Positions 43,289 to 53,230 of a stretch of DNA of 64,000 nucleotides are shown here, one piece after another. The stretch lies in contig PQAL01000033.1 in the NCBI GenBank assembly GCA_003105035.1, positions 265,613-329,612 of the forward strand, written 5' to 3'. This stretch comes from Anaerolineales bacterium (GTDB lineage Bacteria > Chloroflexota > Anaerolineae > Anaerolineales > UBA4823). The first letter of the stretch is position 1. Every line of letters starts with the position of its first letter. Below the pieces are notes generated by a model. That model had not been told where the DNA came from. It saw only the letters and a program-made list of their open reading frames with translations, and searched no databases. The translations under genes were made by a program, and so were the position numbers.

Positions 43289-43681
43289 TCAAGGAGACTT
43301 ATCTGTCTGATCCACAAATAAGGAGAGCCACACCTGCCAGTTCTGGATCACCTGCGGAGTAACCACAGGCGTAGGGGTAGGCTCAGGAGTATAACCAGGC
43401 TGTTGGATGGGTACGACGACAATATCCCCTTCCTTACCGAGATGGCCGTAGTTGTAAGCCCAATAATATACTGCAGCTTCAGAGGTGGCATAGGCCACCT
43501 GGGTTTTCAAGGCTTGCTGTGTATCCACCAGGCTGGTCACGCGCGCGCTCACGCTTTCTTTTTCAGCGGTAAGGCGGCGAAGCTCAGCCATGCGGCTGTT
43601 AAAATCGGTCACCAGTAGGATTAAAACAACGAATCCACCAAGGATCAAAATGGGTTTCAATCCTTTTCGGGGAATTTTCAT
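43289..43681 (-). CDS. FtsB/DivIC-like septum formation initiator protein
   Basis: A 130-residue bitopic membrane protein: a basic start (MKIPRKGLKP), one helix (ILILGGFVVLILLVTDF, about 11-27), a coiled coil (about 30-65), then WAYNYGHLGKEGDIVVVPI, the typical end of the DivIC/FtsB domain. A Pro/Thr-rich tail (about 95-112) and a short hydrophobic end follow. It likely acts in the divisome with FtsL/FtsQ. The gene sits between tRNA-fMet and tRNA-Leu on the same strand. Confidence 0.85.
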   Translation of the reverse strand: MKIPRKGLKPILILGGFVVLILLVTDFNSRMAELRRLTAEKESVSARVTSLVDTQQALKTQVAYATSEAAVYYWAYNYGHLGKEGDIVVVPIQQPGYTPEPTPTPVVTPQVIQNWQVWLSLFVDQTDKSP

Positions 43682-43760
43682 AGCTCCATCTTACTCCAGC
43701 CAAAGACTTCGCGCAAGGGAAATAAAAAACCCTGCCAAAATGATGCAGGGAGTGTGCCAG

Positions 43761-43845
43761 TGCCGAAGGAGGGATTTGAACCCTCACGAGCGTGATGCCC
43801 ACTACGCCCTGAACGTAGCGCGTCTGCCAATTCCGCCACTTCGGC
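43761..43845 (-). tRNA. tRNA-Leu (anticodon CAG)
   Basis: An 85-nt class II tRNA on the minus strand with a long variable arm. Acceptor GCCGAAG/CTTCGGC, D-arm with TGGCGGAATTGGCAGACGC, anticodon stem CTACG/CGTAG with loop TTCAGGG (CAG), variable arm GTGGGCATCACGCTCGT region, T-arm GAGGG-TTCAAAT-CCCTC, discriminator A. CCA is not encoded. Confidence 0.95.
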
Positions 43846-43894
43846 AATAAAACAAGAACCAGGGGTGAAGCGAATTTTACCTGGATTTTTTGTT

Positions 43895-43922
43895 TTGTCA
43901 ACCTCGAGTAGCATGCTATAAT
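43895..43922 (+). promoter_or_regulatory. Candidate promoter of the GAF/HATPase gene (leaderless)
   Basis: TTGTCA (43895-43900), 16 nt, then a consensus TATAAT (43917-43922). The ATG at 43928 begins 5 nt after the -10 box, so the transcript would start at or next to the start codon. Confidence 0.6.
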
Positions 43923-43927
43923 CTTTA

Positions 43928-46300
43928 ATGGTCAAGAACATGGCTCCATTATTTGAGCAAGCCATCCTGCTGCTTTCGGCACCCACCGGAAACCTGGTAT
44001 ATGCACTGATCCTGGGATTTTGTGTATTTACTGCCCTGATCGCCTTCCTGTACGCCACAGGAAACCAGTCTTCTCCCACCAGCAAACGCATGCAGTTTGG
44101 TCTCGTCATGCTGTTTGCGATCCAGTTGGTATTGGGGATCTCTGTCTTGTTGGGCTGGTTGGGGGTGATTGACGAGCATAATTTCCTGCCACCCATCGAC
44201 CGTATGCTAGCCTTGCTAAGCTTATTGCTGATCATCTGGTTGTGGGTCTTTCCCGATCCCCATCCAAGGGAGGATTGGCTAGCCACACTGATTGGTGCGA
44301 TCTTGGTTGTGTTTGGTCTGGGTAGCCTGTTCTTATGGATATACCTGGGTCCGCAGGGGAGTTATAATTCCACACTTTATGCAACACTGGCCAATGTTAT
44401 TGGATCCGCCCTGCTAATTGCTGGCATCATTCTGCTAGCATTCCGCCGGCCAGCTTATTGGAGTTTCGGTATCCTGATGCTGGTAATTTTACTGGCCGGA
44501 TATAGTTACCAGATAATCTTTGGAGATGTAGAAGCAGATTATGGCTGGTATATCCACCTGGGTCAGATACTAGCATATATCGTGTTGTTGGCATTGCCCC
44601 AACGCCTGGTGGACTTAAGGCCAGTCAGCAAGGCCAAACCTGAATTACGTGTCTCTCAGGCTGGAGCAATCTTGATCAGCCCCGCGCTGATCCAATCACT
44701 TACGAGCTTACTGACCGAGACCTCGCCTCAGGAGTATTACCAGGAAATTACCAGGCTGGTCGCATACTCCATGGATGCCGATTATTGCTTGCTGATGCTT
44801 CCTCCCAAAAGCGGTGATCAGATTATTGTGCCTGTTGGGTATAACCGGCTGGAGGATAAATTAATCGAGGGGCTTTCTAGCGAGGGGCAGGTCATCCCGA
44901 CCATCGTAGAAGCAGTCCGCAATGGAAAAACGCTGCTGCTTTTCCGCGAAAAAGAGCCTGAGCTAAAGGTTCTATCACACGGGTTTGGTCTACAACAGGT
45001 TGACCAGCTCTTAACCATCCCGTTTCAGCCCAAGGGTACCAATGCCGTTTTGGGATTGGCTATCCTTTCCGGTTCGGCTGGTCGAAAATGGAATAACGAG
45101 GATGCTGATCGAATGATTGCGATTGCCCAGGAATACTTATCCCTGGCAGGGCAATATACGAAGGGCGTGGGGTTACAGTCTGATCAAACGGAATTGTTAC
45201 TGAAGCTGAAGAAAGCCGAAGCATATGCTGACCAGGTTCGCCTGGAGTATGCGCAGTTGAAGGCCAAGTACGATTCGGTCAATGCAAGTGGGGCCGTCGC
45301 GGTACCCCTGGCTGTGGAAATGGCTGCATTGGCGGAAAATCAGAAAAACCTGCAGGAAACCATCGCTGAACTGGAAAAGCGCAATCGTGCGCTGGAAACC
45401 AGCCTGACTACAAGTAGGCCATCGGTGGAGGAGGTTGAGCAGCTCAGGCAAGAGCTACGCTCGGCACTGGTTGACCTGGCACGTATTCCAACCACGCTTT
45501 CTAAATCTGACCAGAAGATGCTGGAAATGCAGCTGTCTGCTGTGAAGCGACTCGATGACATGCAACCAGTGGAGTTGATCAGCTCGATTGCCCAGGAATT
45601 CCGGCAGCCGTTGTCTTCGATTATTGGCTATACCGACTTGCTGCTGGGTGAATCAGTGGGTTTACTGGGTGCCGTGCAGCGCAAATTTGTCGAAAGGGTG
45701 AAAGCCTCTGCAGAGCGTCTGAATATCCTGTTAAATGAAATTGTGCAGGTGATTTCTATTGATGGTGGAAAAGTCGATCAGACCCAGGTTAGCGTGGACC
45801 TGAAGAAAGTAGTCGAGGAAGCTGTCAGCAATGTCGCGGCACAGATCAGTGAGAAAAGTATCAACCTGCGCGTTGAGCTCCCTGATGACCCACCAGCCGT
45901 TCTGGTTAATCAAGATGCACTCATCCAGATCCTGGAAAATCTGATCGAAAATGCCTGTTTGGTCACGCCAGCGGGAGGCCTGATCAGGCTGCTGGCCAGG
46001 GAAGAAGCCCCGGAAAACATGGGGAGGTATATGCATATCTCTGTGACCGACCAGGGGGGAGGCATCGAAAAATCAGATATTTCCAGGGTTTTCATGCGTC
46101 GCTATAAAATGGAGAACCCACACATCCAGGGCATCGGTGATATTGGTGTTGGGCTTTCAATCGTAAAATCACTGGTTGAGTTGAATAAAGGCCGTGTGTG
46201 GGTGGATAGCTCTGAAGGGGTAGGGTCAACCTTCAGTGTGCTATTGCCCCTGACTGTAAACCAATCTGCAACAGGAAATCTTTCCACCTCTTCCGGGTAA
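43928..46300 (+). CDS. Membrane GAF-domain histidine-kinase-like protein with degenerate H-box
   Basis: A 790-residue protein: seven or so membrane helices (1-225), a GAF domain (about 255-415), a coiled coil (about 425-545), a HisKA-like dimerisation segment and a HATPase domain. The H-box reads AQEFRQPLSSIIGY, so Gln556 replaces the phospho-accepting His of the usual SHELRTPL. The ATP site looks intact: N-box LENLIENA, G1 DQGGGI, G2 GVGLSIVKSL. It may be a pseudokinase or scaffold that controls another kinase. There is no Shine-Dalgarno; a consensus -10 lies 5 nt before ATG 43928 (an ATG at 43940 is a possible alternative). No response regulator is adjacent. Confidence 0.88.
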   Translation: MVKNMAPLFEQAILLLSAPTGNLVYALILGFCVFTALIAFLYATGNQSSPTSKRMQFGLVMLFAIQLVLGISVLLGWLGVIDEHNFLPPIDRMLALLSLLLIIWLWVFPDPHPREDWLATLIGAILVVFGLGSLFLWIYLGPQGSYNSTLYATLANVIGSALLIAGIILLAFRRPAYWSFGILMLVILLAGYSYQIIFGDVEADYGWYIHLGQILAYIVLLALPQRLVDLRPVSKAKPELRVSQAGAILISPALIQSLTSLLTETSPQEYYQEITRLVAYSMDADYCLLMLPPKSGDQIIVPVGYNRLEDKLIEGLSSEGQVIPTIVEAVRNGKTLLLFREKEPELKVLSHGFGLQQVDQLLTIPFQPKGTNAVLGLAILSGSAGRKWNNEDADRMIAIAQEYLSLAGQYTKGVGLQSDQTELLLKLKKAEAYADQVRLEYAQLKAKYDSVNASGAVAVPLAVEMAALAENQKNLQETIAELEKRNRALETSLTTSRPSVEEVEQLRQELRSALVDLARIPTTLSKSDQKMLEMQLSAVKRLDDMQPVELISSIAQEFRQPLSSIIGYTDLLLGESVGLLGAVQRKFVERVKASAERLNILLNEIVQVISIDGGKVDQTQVSVDLKKVVEEAVSNVAAQISEKSINLRVELPDDPPAVLVNQDALIQILENLIENACLVTPAGGLIRLLAREEAPENMGRYMHISVTDQGGGIEKSDISRVFMRRYKMENPHIQGIGDIGVGLSIVKSLVELNKGRVWVDSSEGVGSTFSVLLPLTVNQSATGNLSTSSG

Positions 46301-46483
46301 TACTTTAAATTCACTGGAAACCTTTTTCGAGATGGCACCGTTAAAAGGTAGTTAGCGGCTATCCCCAGTATTTCAATTGTAAAAATGATCGCCCGGCATG
46401 AAAATTGCAACTATTACTGGGAATTCGGATAGCGATCGCATGGACTACATCAAGACACACCAACAAACACTTCGGGCATTCAA

Positions 46484-47590
46484 ATGAAAAAAGCTGGTTT
46501 CTTAATCATTGTCATGCTCCTGCTGACAGCCGGAATTTGCACCTTACCCGGGAAGTTGGCTGTCCCGAGTGCTAGCCTGATTGGGCGTAACGATTATGCA
46601 CTGGTCGCGCCGATCAGCATAAGCCCGACTCCTACCCCGTTTCAACCCATCCCCCCGACCCAGGTGATCATCCCGACTTCGATTGCACCGGAGCCAACTG
46701 CAACTGCAGCCCCACCCACACCTCTGCCAGAAATCAGATTTATCTCAGATGAAGGGCGTAGCTGGGCAGATTATCCCGGCCCGAGTGTCTGGCCTGATAT
46801 TGACATCCCTGCTCCAGCGGGTCTGTTTTCCCATCCCGAAGGACAGGTGAATATCCTCTTGTTGGGCTCAGATCAGAGGCCAAATGATGAAGGATTCCGG
46901 ACCGATACCATCCAGCTGCTTACCATAAACCCCCAAGGTGCTACAGTCAAGCTGACTGCTTTTCCACGTGACCTATATGTCTACATCCCAGGCTACACTG
47001 TTCAACGGATCAATACCGCCATGGGTTGGGGCGGATTCGATGCCCTGGCCGATACGATGGAGTATAACTTTGGAGTTCGACCCGACTACTATGTACTGGT
47101 CAACCTTTGGTCATTCAAAGATTTTATCGATTCCATCGGAGGCATCCGCATCAATATTGGCCGTGACCTGTGCGACCAGCGCGATGCGTTTGGCTGGTAT
47201 TGCGTGTCTGCAAGTGAAATGTGGATGGATGGCGAATCGACGTTGTGGTATGTTCGCAGCCGCTACACAACTAGCGACCTTGATCGCGGCAGGCGGCAGC
47301 AAGAAGTGCTAGATGCGATTTTTGACCAGCTGATGAAAATGGATTGGCTATCACAAGCCCCAGAGATATACGAAACATATAAAGATAGCATAAATACCAA
47401 TATGACTTTCGATGAAATTTCCAGCTTATTCCCCATCGCCTACCGTGTGGCAGATACCCATGGTGTTGATGGCCGGACGATCGGCTCAGGAATGGTTTCC
47501 AGCTGGACGAATACCTATGGGGCAATGGTGTTGGTACCCTTGCGGGACCTGGTGTTGGATACGATGCGCCAGGTGATCAGTGAGCCGTAA
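46484..47590 (+). CDS. LytR-CpsA-Psr (LCP) family protein
   Basis: A 368-residue exported protein with an N-terminal membrane helix (about 4-24), a Pro/Thr-rich linker (about 45-85) and an LCP domain (about 120-300): NILLLGSDQRPNDEGFRTDT, LTAFPRDLYVYIPG and YVRSRYTTSDLDRGRRQQEV. The Arg and Asp residues bind the lipid pyrophosphate. LCP enzymes transfer undecaprenyl-linked glycopolymers to peptidoglycan or other acceptors outside the membrane. No Shine-Dalgarno is seen before the ATG. Next genes encode a glycosidase-like protein and a deacetylase, so the cluster concerns the envelope. Confidence 0.9.
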   Translation: MKKAGFLIIVMLLLTAGICTLPGKLAVPSASLIGRNDYALVAPISISPTPTPFQPIPPTQVIIPTSIAPEPTATAAPPTPLPEIRFISDEGRSWADYPGPSVWPDIDIPAPAGLFSHPEGQVNILLLGSDQRPNDEGFRTDTIQLLTINPQGATVKLTAFPRDLYVYIPGYTVQRINTAMGWGGFDALADTMEYNFGVRPDYYVLVNLWSFKDFIDSIGGIRINIGRDLCDQRDAFGWYCVSASEMWMDGESTLWYVRSRYTTSDLDRGRRQQEVLDAIFDQLMKMDWLSQAPEIYETYKDSINTNMTFDEISSLFPIAYRVADTHGVDGRTIGSGMVSSWTNTYGAMVLVPLRDLVLDTMRQVISEP

Positions 47591-47629
47591 AAGCATTGGA
47601 TCAAGTTACTGGTATGAGGTGTGCGGATA

Positions 47630-48751
47630 ATGGTTCTTGAAGGTAAAGGTTTTTTCACCTGGAAAATCCCTAACTGTGAGAACGGAGACGCTGTCCGCAT
47701 CGCCACCCGTGCCAGAGAAGCGGGGTTATCGCACCTGCTCGTAAAAATCGCCGATGGCCCAACAGTCTATAACGGTAATTGGGGGGATCCCAAGGATTAC
47801 ACCACCCCGGTGGTTAAAGCTTTGCGCGAGAAAGGGATCGATGTGTGGGGTTGGCACTATATCTACGGCGACAACCCGCTCGGAGAAGCCAACGTGGCCA
47901 TCACGCGTATCCGCCAGTATGACCTGGATGGCTATGTGATTGATGTTGAGAAAGAATACAAAGCCAGCGGCAAAAAAACTTCTGCTAGGCAGTTTATGGA
48001 TCGGATACGGTCTGCTCTACCCAACCTGACCATCGCCCTCAGTTCATACCGCTATCCTTCCCTGCATCCTCAGGTTCCCTGGACCGAATTCCTGGAGCAC
48101 TGCGACCTTAACATGCCCCAGGTATACTGGATGAAAGCCCATAATCCAGGCGACCAGCTGGCAAAATGCGTGCGTGAATTTCAGGAAAAAACCCCTGTTC
48201 GACCGATCGTCCCTACAGGTGCCGCCTTTCGAGAGTCCGGCTGGAAACCGACCGATACCGAAGTGCTAGAATTCTGCCGCAAGGCGAGGGAGCTAAATCT
48301 GAATGCGGTAAATTTCTGGGAATGGTCGGATGCACGCTCTGGGAACCTGCCTGGCGTGTGGGAGACCATCCAGGAATACAAGTGGAGACAGAAAGACGAG
48401 CCCAAGGATATCTGCGAGAACCTGATCGATGCGATGAATGCTCACGATATCGATAAAATCCTGGGACTGTACAGCCTGCCGGCCATCCATATCAATTCCA
48501 TTCGCACCACGGCAGGGTTTGAGAATTTACGAGCCTGGTATCAGCGACTGTTCAACGAGCTCCTGCCAGAAAGCAAATTTATCCTGAGCAGCTATTCAGG
48601 GAAGGGTAGCGCCCGCCATATGACCTGGGCTGCTTCTTCCACCAAAGGGATTGTCCGCAACGGAAATGACACATTAGGCTTAGTTAAGGGTAAAATCAGT
48701 TACCACTATTCTTTCTTCTATGTCACACCCTTAAATGCCATTCCTGGATAA
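47630..48751 (+). CDS. TIM-barrel glycoside-hydrolase-like protein with C-terminal NTF2-like domain
   Basis: A 373-residue protein without signal peptide. The barrel (about 1-255) starts with GKGFFTWKIP and includes VWGWHYIYGDNPLGEA, LDGYVIDVEKEYK (acidic strand end), CDLNMPQVYWM and NFWEWSDA, reminiscent of GH25-like or related peptidoglycan/polysaccharide hydrolase folds. The last 110 residues resemble an NTF2/SnoaL fold (LIDAMNAHDIDKILGLY, YQRLFNELLPESKFIL). ATG 47630 follows GAGGT at 9 nt; GTG 47621 is too close to it. The gene overlaps the deacetylase gene by 17 nt. Exact substrate unknown. Confidence 0.7.
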   Translation: MVLEGKGFFTWKIPNCENGDAVRIATRAREAGLSHLLVKIADGPTVYNGNWGDPKDYTTPVVKALREKGIDVWGWHYIYGDNPLGEANVAITRIRQYDLDGYVIDVEKEYKASGKKTSARQFMDRIRSALPNLTIALSSYRYPSLHPQVPWTEFLEHCDLNMPQVYWMKAHNPGDQLAKCVREFQEKTPVRPIVPTGAAFRESGWKPTDTEVLEFCRKARELNLNAVNFWEWSDARSGNLPGVWETIQEYKWRQKDEPKDICENLIDAMNAHDIDKILGLYSLPAIHINSIRTTAGFENLRAWYQRLFNELLPESKFILSSYSGKGSARHMTWAASSTKGIVRNGNDTLGLVKGKISYHYSFFYVTPLNAIPG

Positions 48752-49892
48752 AGCCTTACTCAAATTTATCTGTGCAATTCTCGTTCTGAGTGGTGGCGTC
48801 AGTATATGCGGCTTGCCTGTCTCTGCACCTCCATCTGCCACCCCGACAAGCACATCTAGCCAAACGAGTACGTCGACCATCACGCCGACCTATACCCTAA
48901 CCCCTACTCGTACAGTCACATCCAGCCCGAGTGCCACTGCCACGCGCACCAGCACCCCTACACTAACACCAACCCTGGCTCCCCTGGCTGGTTTTTCATC
49001 GCGTGTTTTACGAGAAGGTGTGCAGCCTGAATCGTACATCGATGACCAGTGTTTCTACCTGAAAATGCGCTGGTCGGGGGAGGGGAGTGCCCCAGGTACT
49101 GTAGTGGTGCCGATCATGTTCCACAGCATAGCCCAAGATGGCACCCAGCTGGCGGATCCTAACAAGGACATCACCGGGGAGCAGTTCCTTTACTTTGTTG
49201 ATTATGCCCGATACCTGGGATTTGAGACCATCACTACCCAGCAATTACTGGACTTCCTGACGCAGAATGCCCCCATACCCAGGCGCTCGATGATGCTAAT
49301 CGTGGATGACCGTCGCCCAGGGATGATCAACGAATGGCTGATGCCGATCCTAGAGCAATATCAATGGACTGCCACCCCGGCATACATTGCTGACCCAAAC
49401 AGTATGCAGTGGGCGTGGGACCTGATGGATCAGCTGAACGCAACAGGTAAGCTGGATGTGCAATCGCATGGCTATACGGGCCAACTGTATATCTTGCCAG
49501 AGACACCCCTGCAAGAGATCCAAAACGAGATCTGGAATTCCACCCCTGTGCTGGAGCAGCATTTTGGGAAGCGACCTATCGCTTTTATCTGGCCGGGAGG
49601 AAATTTTACCCCCCTCAGCGCTGAAGTAGCTCGAGAGGGAGGTTATGAGTTGGGATTTTCCGCATATTCACGTGGTCCATTATTGTTCAACTGGATACCC
49701 CTGGGAGCGGAAGAACGGGCCGTCACCGACCCGCTCATGGTGCTACCCCGGGCATGGAGCAGTGCAGCCAACATTAACCTGGATGAAGCAGTTAAGATCA
49801 GTGAGCAAGCCACGGCCTTCGCTGAGGAATACTTTAGCACTGAAGCTGACTGGTTTGCAACCTACTGTGGGGGCGAGCTGACCAGGCCGTAA
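48735..49892 (+). CDS. Exported polysaccharide deacetylase-like protein
   Basis: A 385-residue exported protein: hydrophobic N-terminal helix (about 9-31), a Ser/Thr/Pro linker (about 32-85) and a NodB-type domain. Motif 1 reads LIVDDRRPG (the usual form is T-F-D-D-G), giving the Asp pair. The metal-binding H-x-x-x-H is altered to SHGYTGQLY, and later FIWPGGNF matches motif 3. With one metal His missing, activity is uncertain. It overlaps the previous gene by 17 nt and is followed by a bidirectional terminator. Likely role: modification of wall or surface glycans, or a binding role. Confidence 0.8.
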   Translation: MPFLDKALLKFICAILVLSGGVSICGLPVSAPPSATPTSTSSQTSTSTITPTYTLTPTRTVTSSPSATATRTSTPTLTPTLAPLAGFSSRVLREGVQPESYIDDQCFYLKMRWSGEGSAPGTVVVPIMFHSIAQDGTQLADPNKDITGEQFLYFVDYARYLGFETITTQQLLDFLTQNAPIPRRSMMLIVDDRRPGMINEWLMPILEQYQWTATPAYIADPNSMQWAWDLMDQLNATGKLDVQSHGYTGQLYILPETPLQEIQNEIWNSTPVLEQHFGKRPIAFIWPGGNFTPLSAEVAREGGYELGFSAYSRGPLLFNWIPLGAEERAVTDPLMVLPRAWSSAANINLDEAVKISEQATAFAEEYFSTEADWFATYCGGELTRP

Positions 49893-49965
49893 AATCATTT
49901 ATCATTGAAGTTTTCAACTATCAACACGGTCTTATCGAATATCAAGATTAGAGACCATAATCATC

Positions 49966-49996
49966 AAAAACGCCAGCCTGGAAGACTGGCGTTTTT
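49966..49996. terminator. Bidirectional terminator between deacetylase and topoisomerase genes
   Basis: AAACGCCAG (49968-49976) with CTGGCGTTT (49986-49994), 9-nt loop, A-run before and T-run after, so it works on both converging transcripts. Confidence 0.88.
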
Positions 49997-50014
49997 CACA
50001 TGTTGATTTGTAAA

Positions 50015-53000
50015 CTAAGGTTTTGGCTTCCGTTTTGACTGTGGGTTCTTTTTCGTAAGCGGTTTCCAGCCGGGTGGGAGCACGATATTGGGGATCACAA
50101 CATCCGTTGATTTCACTGTGAAACTGGATTTTCGAGGTTTCGAGGCTTTAGTTGCTTTACCACCAGTCTTTTTGATCGGCTTGGATTTTTGAGCCGTGGA
50201 TTTCTGCGGTTTTTTCCCGGCAGCTGCTGGAGGAGTGGATTTCGTTTTAACGGTTGCTTCCTTCTTTACTGACTTTGTTTTTGTGGTGGCTTTTGTTTTT
50301 GTGTCCCCAACCGCGACTTTCACCTTGGCCTGTGATTGAGACCCGGTTTTCACCTTTGATGGGCTGGTTTTGGTTTCAGGTATACCTTCTTCCTTCAACA
50401 AGGATTTTTTTACAGGTTTCGCTTTCTTGCCCGTGGCTACCGTTGGAGTCGTTTTTATGCCACGCGGCTTCGGAGGGGCTTTTGCTTGCGCAGGTGGTTT
50501 CACCTGGGTTGGTTTTGACTGACTGGAAAGGTTGGCTTTCGCCTTCACAGGTTCAGGTTTGGGTTTAGGTACAGGGGCTGCCTTGGCCTGTTTTATCTTT
50601 GCCGGTGATGGTTTTCCGTCGCTGGTCTTCGCAGTGATTGATCTGCCTTTCTTCACCGCCGCTGCAGCAAGAGCAGTTTTGACTGCAGGTCCGGCCATCC
50701 CAAAGGATAGCTGTTCAACTTCAGGCTGATCCTGCCCTTCAATTTCTTCAGGTACTTGAATTTCCTTATCTCCAACGGCTTTCTCGCCCGCAACCGGGCG
50801 TGGCACGGCCCAGGGAATGCTCAAGCCGAGCACCTGGTAACCGGCTTTCAAGTCAAGCACCGCCTTGCCTGATGCAGACCGCGTTTGCAGGGGAGCTTCG
50901 TCAAGGCGCATGGCTTTTGGGGCAAGTTTATCAATGAGCACAGTAATACGCGTGGTAGGCCTACCGAGTGCTACACCCACCAGCTGGGAGGTGCGCGGCA
51001 GTTTCCAGGCGATTACGCCCTGGCCATAGCGCCCCTGGAGGGGGAATTGCCCGATTTCAACCCGTTTGGCTTTGCCGTCGGAGGTGATGAGCAAGACCTC
51101 GCCCCGGCGTGGGAATAATTCCATACCAATGACCAGATCGCGCACCCCAAGTTTGATCCCGTTTACACCTGCAGCCACCAGGCCCATCGGGCGAACATCA
51201 TTTTCGTGGAAACGAATCGCCATGCCATCTGCGGTGGCCAGCAGGATCTCCGATTGCCCATCGGTCAAGCGCACCCAACCCAACCGATCCTCATCATTCA
51301 CCTTGACCAGAGTGAAGCTGTGACCAGTTGGCCCAGGCAGCTCTTCCAACGGTGTTTTCTTAAGCATTCCTTGTTGGGTTGCGGTGAAAACAAACCAGCC
51401 TTCCAGGCGTTCATCCTTGGGTGGGAGGGTAAATAATGCGGCCAGATTATCGCTATCCGACAGGGCTGACACCTTGTGTTTGGGAGATCCATCCTGGGGG
51501 TTGGGTGCTTCGGGAAGGGTCTGGACGGGAATACCTGCAGCTTCCCCTTTTTCAGAAACGAGAAACAGGGTATCACGGGTATTCACCTGCAGCAAGAAAC
51601 GTGGTGCCAGGTTACCGCTGATACGCGGCGGTTTATCATCCAGTGTCCGGGAGATCAGTCCATCAATCGTGGCTGAAACCCACACGGTTTGCTCAGGCAG
51701 CAAGTCGGTGGCGGTGAGCACAGGCAGGACCGATTTCGCACTTGCGCCTAGGCGGGTGATCTGTGTCCGGCGACGGTCACCATAAGCTTCCTTCACCTGC
51801 TGAAGCTCGCTAGCGACAACCTGGCGCATCTTGAGCGGAGATTTCAGGAGCGTCTCCAGGTCTTTAATCTGTGCAAGGAGCTCCTTATACTCGTCCTCGA
51901 TCTTCTTTCGCTCAAGCGCCGCCAGGCGGCGTAGTTGCATATCCAAAATTGCCTGAGCCTGGATATCCGACAGGCGATAGCGCTTCATCAGCCTGTCACG
52001 GGCGACATCGGCATCAGGGGCTTTCTTGATCAGGTCGATGATCTCATCCAGATGTTTCAACGCCACGCGCAGCCCTTCCAGGATGTGCAGGCGGGCGCGT
52101 GCTCTTGCAAGCTCATATTCGGTGCGCCGGCGGATGACCACCAAACGGTGATCCAAATAGTGTCGCAAGGCTTGCTTGAGGGATAACATGCGCGGTTCAC
52201 CTTCTACCAGGGCGAGCATGATGATACCGAAGGTAGACCGCATGGCGGTGCGTTTATATAAGTCCTGCAACACCTTTTCAGGCTCAGCTGTGCGGGTGAG
52301 CTCGATGACGATCCGCAAGCCATGGCGATCAGACTCATCCCGCAAGTCTGCGATACCCTCCAGGTTGCCATCCCGGGCCAGCTGAGCGATGTGCTCGATA
52401 AGGGATGACTTGTTGGTCATGTAAGGGAGCTCAGTCACGATGATGCGGCTACGACCGCGCGTGATCTCCTCGATATGGCAGCGGGATTGCACTGTCACCC
52501 TGCCCCGGCCGGTGCCATAGGCGGCGGTCAAGTCGTCTTCGTGGGTATCCTGGACGATCACACCACCGGTTGGGAAGTCGGGACCCTGGATAAACTTCAT
52601 CAGGTCCTCGATATTAACATCATCCAGTCGTTCCCAATTTCCCAGCATATACACCAGCGCACCGACCACCTCAGCCAGGTTGTGAGGGGGGATATTGGTA
52701 GACATTCCCACTGCAATACCCGTAGCGCCATTCACCAGCAGATTCGGTAGGGCCGAGGGAAGGACATCGGGCTCCTGAAGTGAGCCATCGAAGTTATCCG
52801 AAAAATCTACGGTTTCCTTGCGGATATCCGCCAGCATCTCCATGGCCGAGGCGGTAAGGCGGGCTTCGGTATAACGCATGGCAGCCGGGGGGTCACCATC
52901 CACGCTGCCGAAGTTGCCCTGCCCCTCCACCAGCAAGCAACGCATGGAAAAATCCTGAGCCATACGAGCCATCGATTCATATACAGCCATATCACCGTGC

Positions 53001-53230
53001 GGGTGATACTTGCCGAGTACTTCACCGACAATCCGGGCAGATTTCTTGTAGGCTGTATCGGGGCGCAGGCCCATATCGAACATGGCGTACAGGATGCGCC
53101 GGTGCACTGGCTTGAGACCATCGCGAGCATCCGGCAGAGCGCGTGCCACAATGACGCTCATGGCGTAATCCAGGTAGGCCTGCTGCATGGTTTGATCAAT
53201 ATCGATTGAACGGACGAGGCCGACTTCCAT
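50015..53230 (-). CDS. gyrA: Type IIA topoisomerase A subunit (GyrA/ParC) with histone-H1-like basic tail
   Basis: A 1071-residue DNA cleavage/rejoining subunit. Catalytic Tyr120 in [10 protein letters not shown], with [16 protein letters not shown] and [18 protein letters not shown] before it. A coiled-coil gate and a C-terminal beta-pinwheel follow (about 510-840). The GyrA box is degenerate (LQGRYGQGV in place of Q-R-R-G-G-x-G), so gyrase versus topoisomerase IV is undecided. The quinolone-contact Ser of E. coli (S83) is Met81 and D87 is Glu85. Residues about 857-1071 are a Lys/Ala/Pro/Thr-rich tail with repeats such as [11 protein letters not shown] and [14 protein letters not shown], like histone H1. 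It is not seen in standard GyrA (about 800-880 residues). Confidence 0.93.
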   Translation of the reverse strand: MEVGLVRSIDIDQTMQQAYLDYAMSVIVARALPDARDGLKPVHRRILYAMFDMGLRPDTAYKKSARIVGEVLGKYHPHGDMAVYESMARMAQDFSMRCLLVEGQGNFGSVDGDPPAAMRYTEARLTASAMEMLADIRKETVDFSDNFDGSLQEPDVLPSALPNLLVNGATGIAVGMSTNIPPHNLAEVVGALVYMLGNWERLDDVNIEDLMKFIQGPDFPTGGVIVQDTHEDDLTAAYGTGRGRVTVQSRCHIEEITRGRSRIIVTELPYMTNKSSLIEHIAQLARDGNLEGIADLRDESDRHGLRIVIELTRTAEPEKVLQDLYKRTAMRSTFGIIMLALVEGEPRMLSLKQALRHYLDHRLVVIRRRTEYELARARARLHILEGLRVALKHLDEIIDLIKKAPDADVARDRLMKRYRLSDIQAQAILDMQLRRLAALERKKIEDEYKELLAQIKDLETLLKSPLKMRQVVASELQQVKEAYGDRRRTQITRLGASAKSVLPVLTATDLLPEQTVWVSATIDGLISRTLDDKPPRISGNLAPRFLLQVNTRDTLFLVSEKGEAAGIPVQTLPEAPNPQDGSPKHKVSALSDSDNLAALFTLPPKDERLEGWFVFTATQQGMLKKTPLEELPGPTGHSFTLVKVNDEDRLGWVRLTDGQSEILLATADGMAIRFHENDVRPMGLVAAGVNGIKLGVRDLVIGMELFPRRGEVLLITSDGKAKRVEIGQFPLQGRYGQGVIAWKLPRTSQLVGVALGRPTTRITVLIDKLAPKAMRLDEAPLQTRSASGKAVLDLKAGYQVLGLSIPWAVPRPVAGEKAVGDKEIQVPEEIEGQDQPEVEQLSFGMAGPAVKTALAAAAVKKGRSITAKTSDGKPSPAKIKQAKAAPVPKPKPEPVKAKANLSSQSKPTQVKPPAQAKAPPKPRGIKTTPTVATGKKAKPVKKSLLKEEGIPETKTSPSKVKTGSQSQAKVKVAVGDTKTKATTKTKSVKKEATVKTKSTPPAAAGKKPQKSTAQKSKPIKKTGGKATKASKPRKSSFTVKSTDVVIPNIVLPPGWKPLTKKNPQSKRKPKP

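Noticed and set aside
42952-43362. Plus-strand frame of 136 codons with a 34-residue repeated sequence
   Set aside because: The repetition is the 102-bp DNA repeat read in frame, and the frame continues through the tRNA-fMet gene antisense and into the FtsB/DivIC-like gene. No Shine-Dalgarno or known motif.
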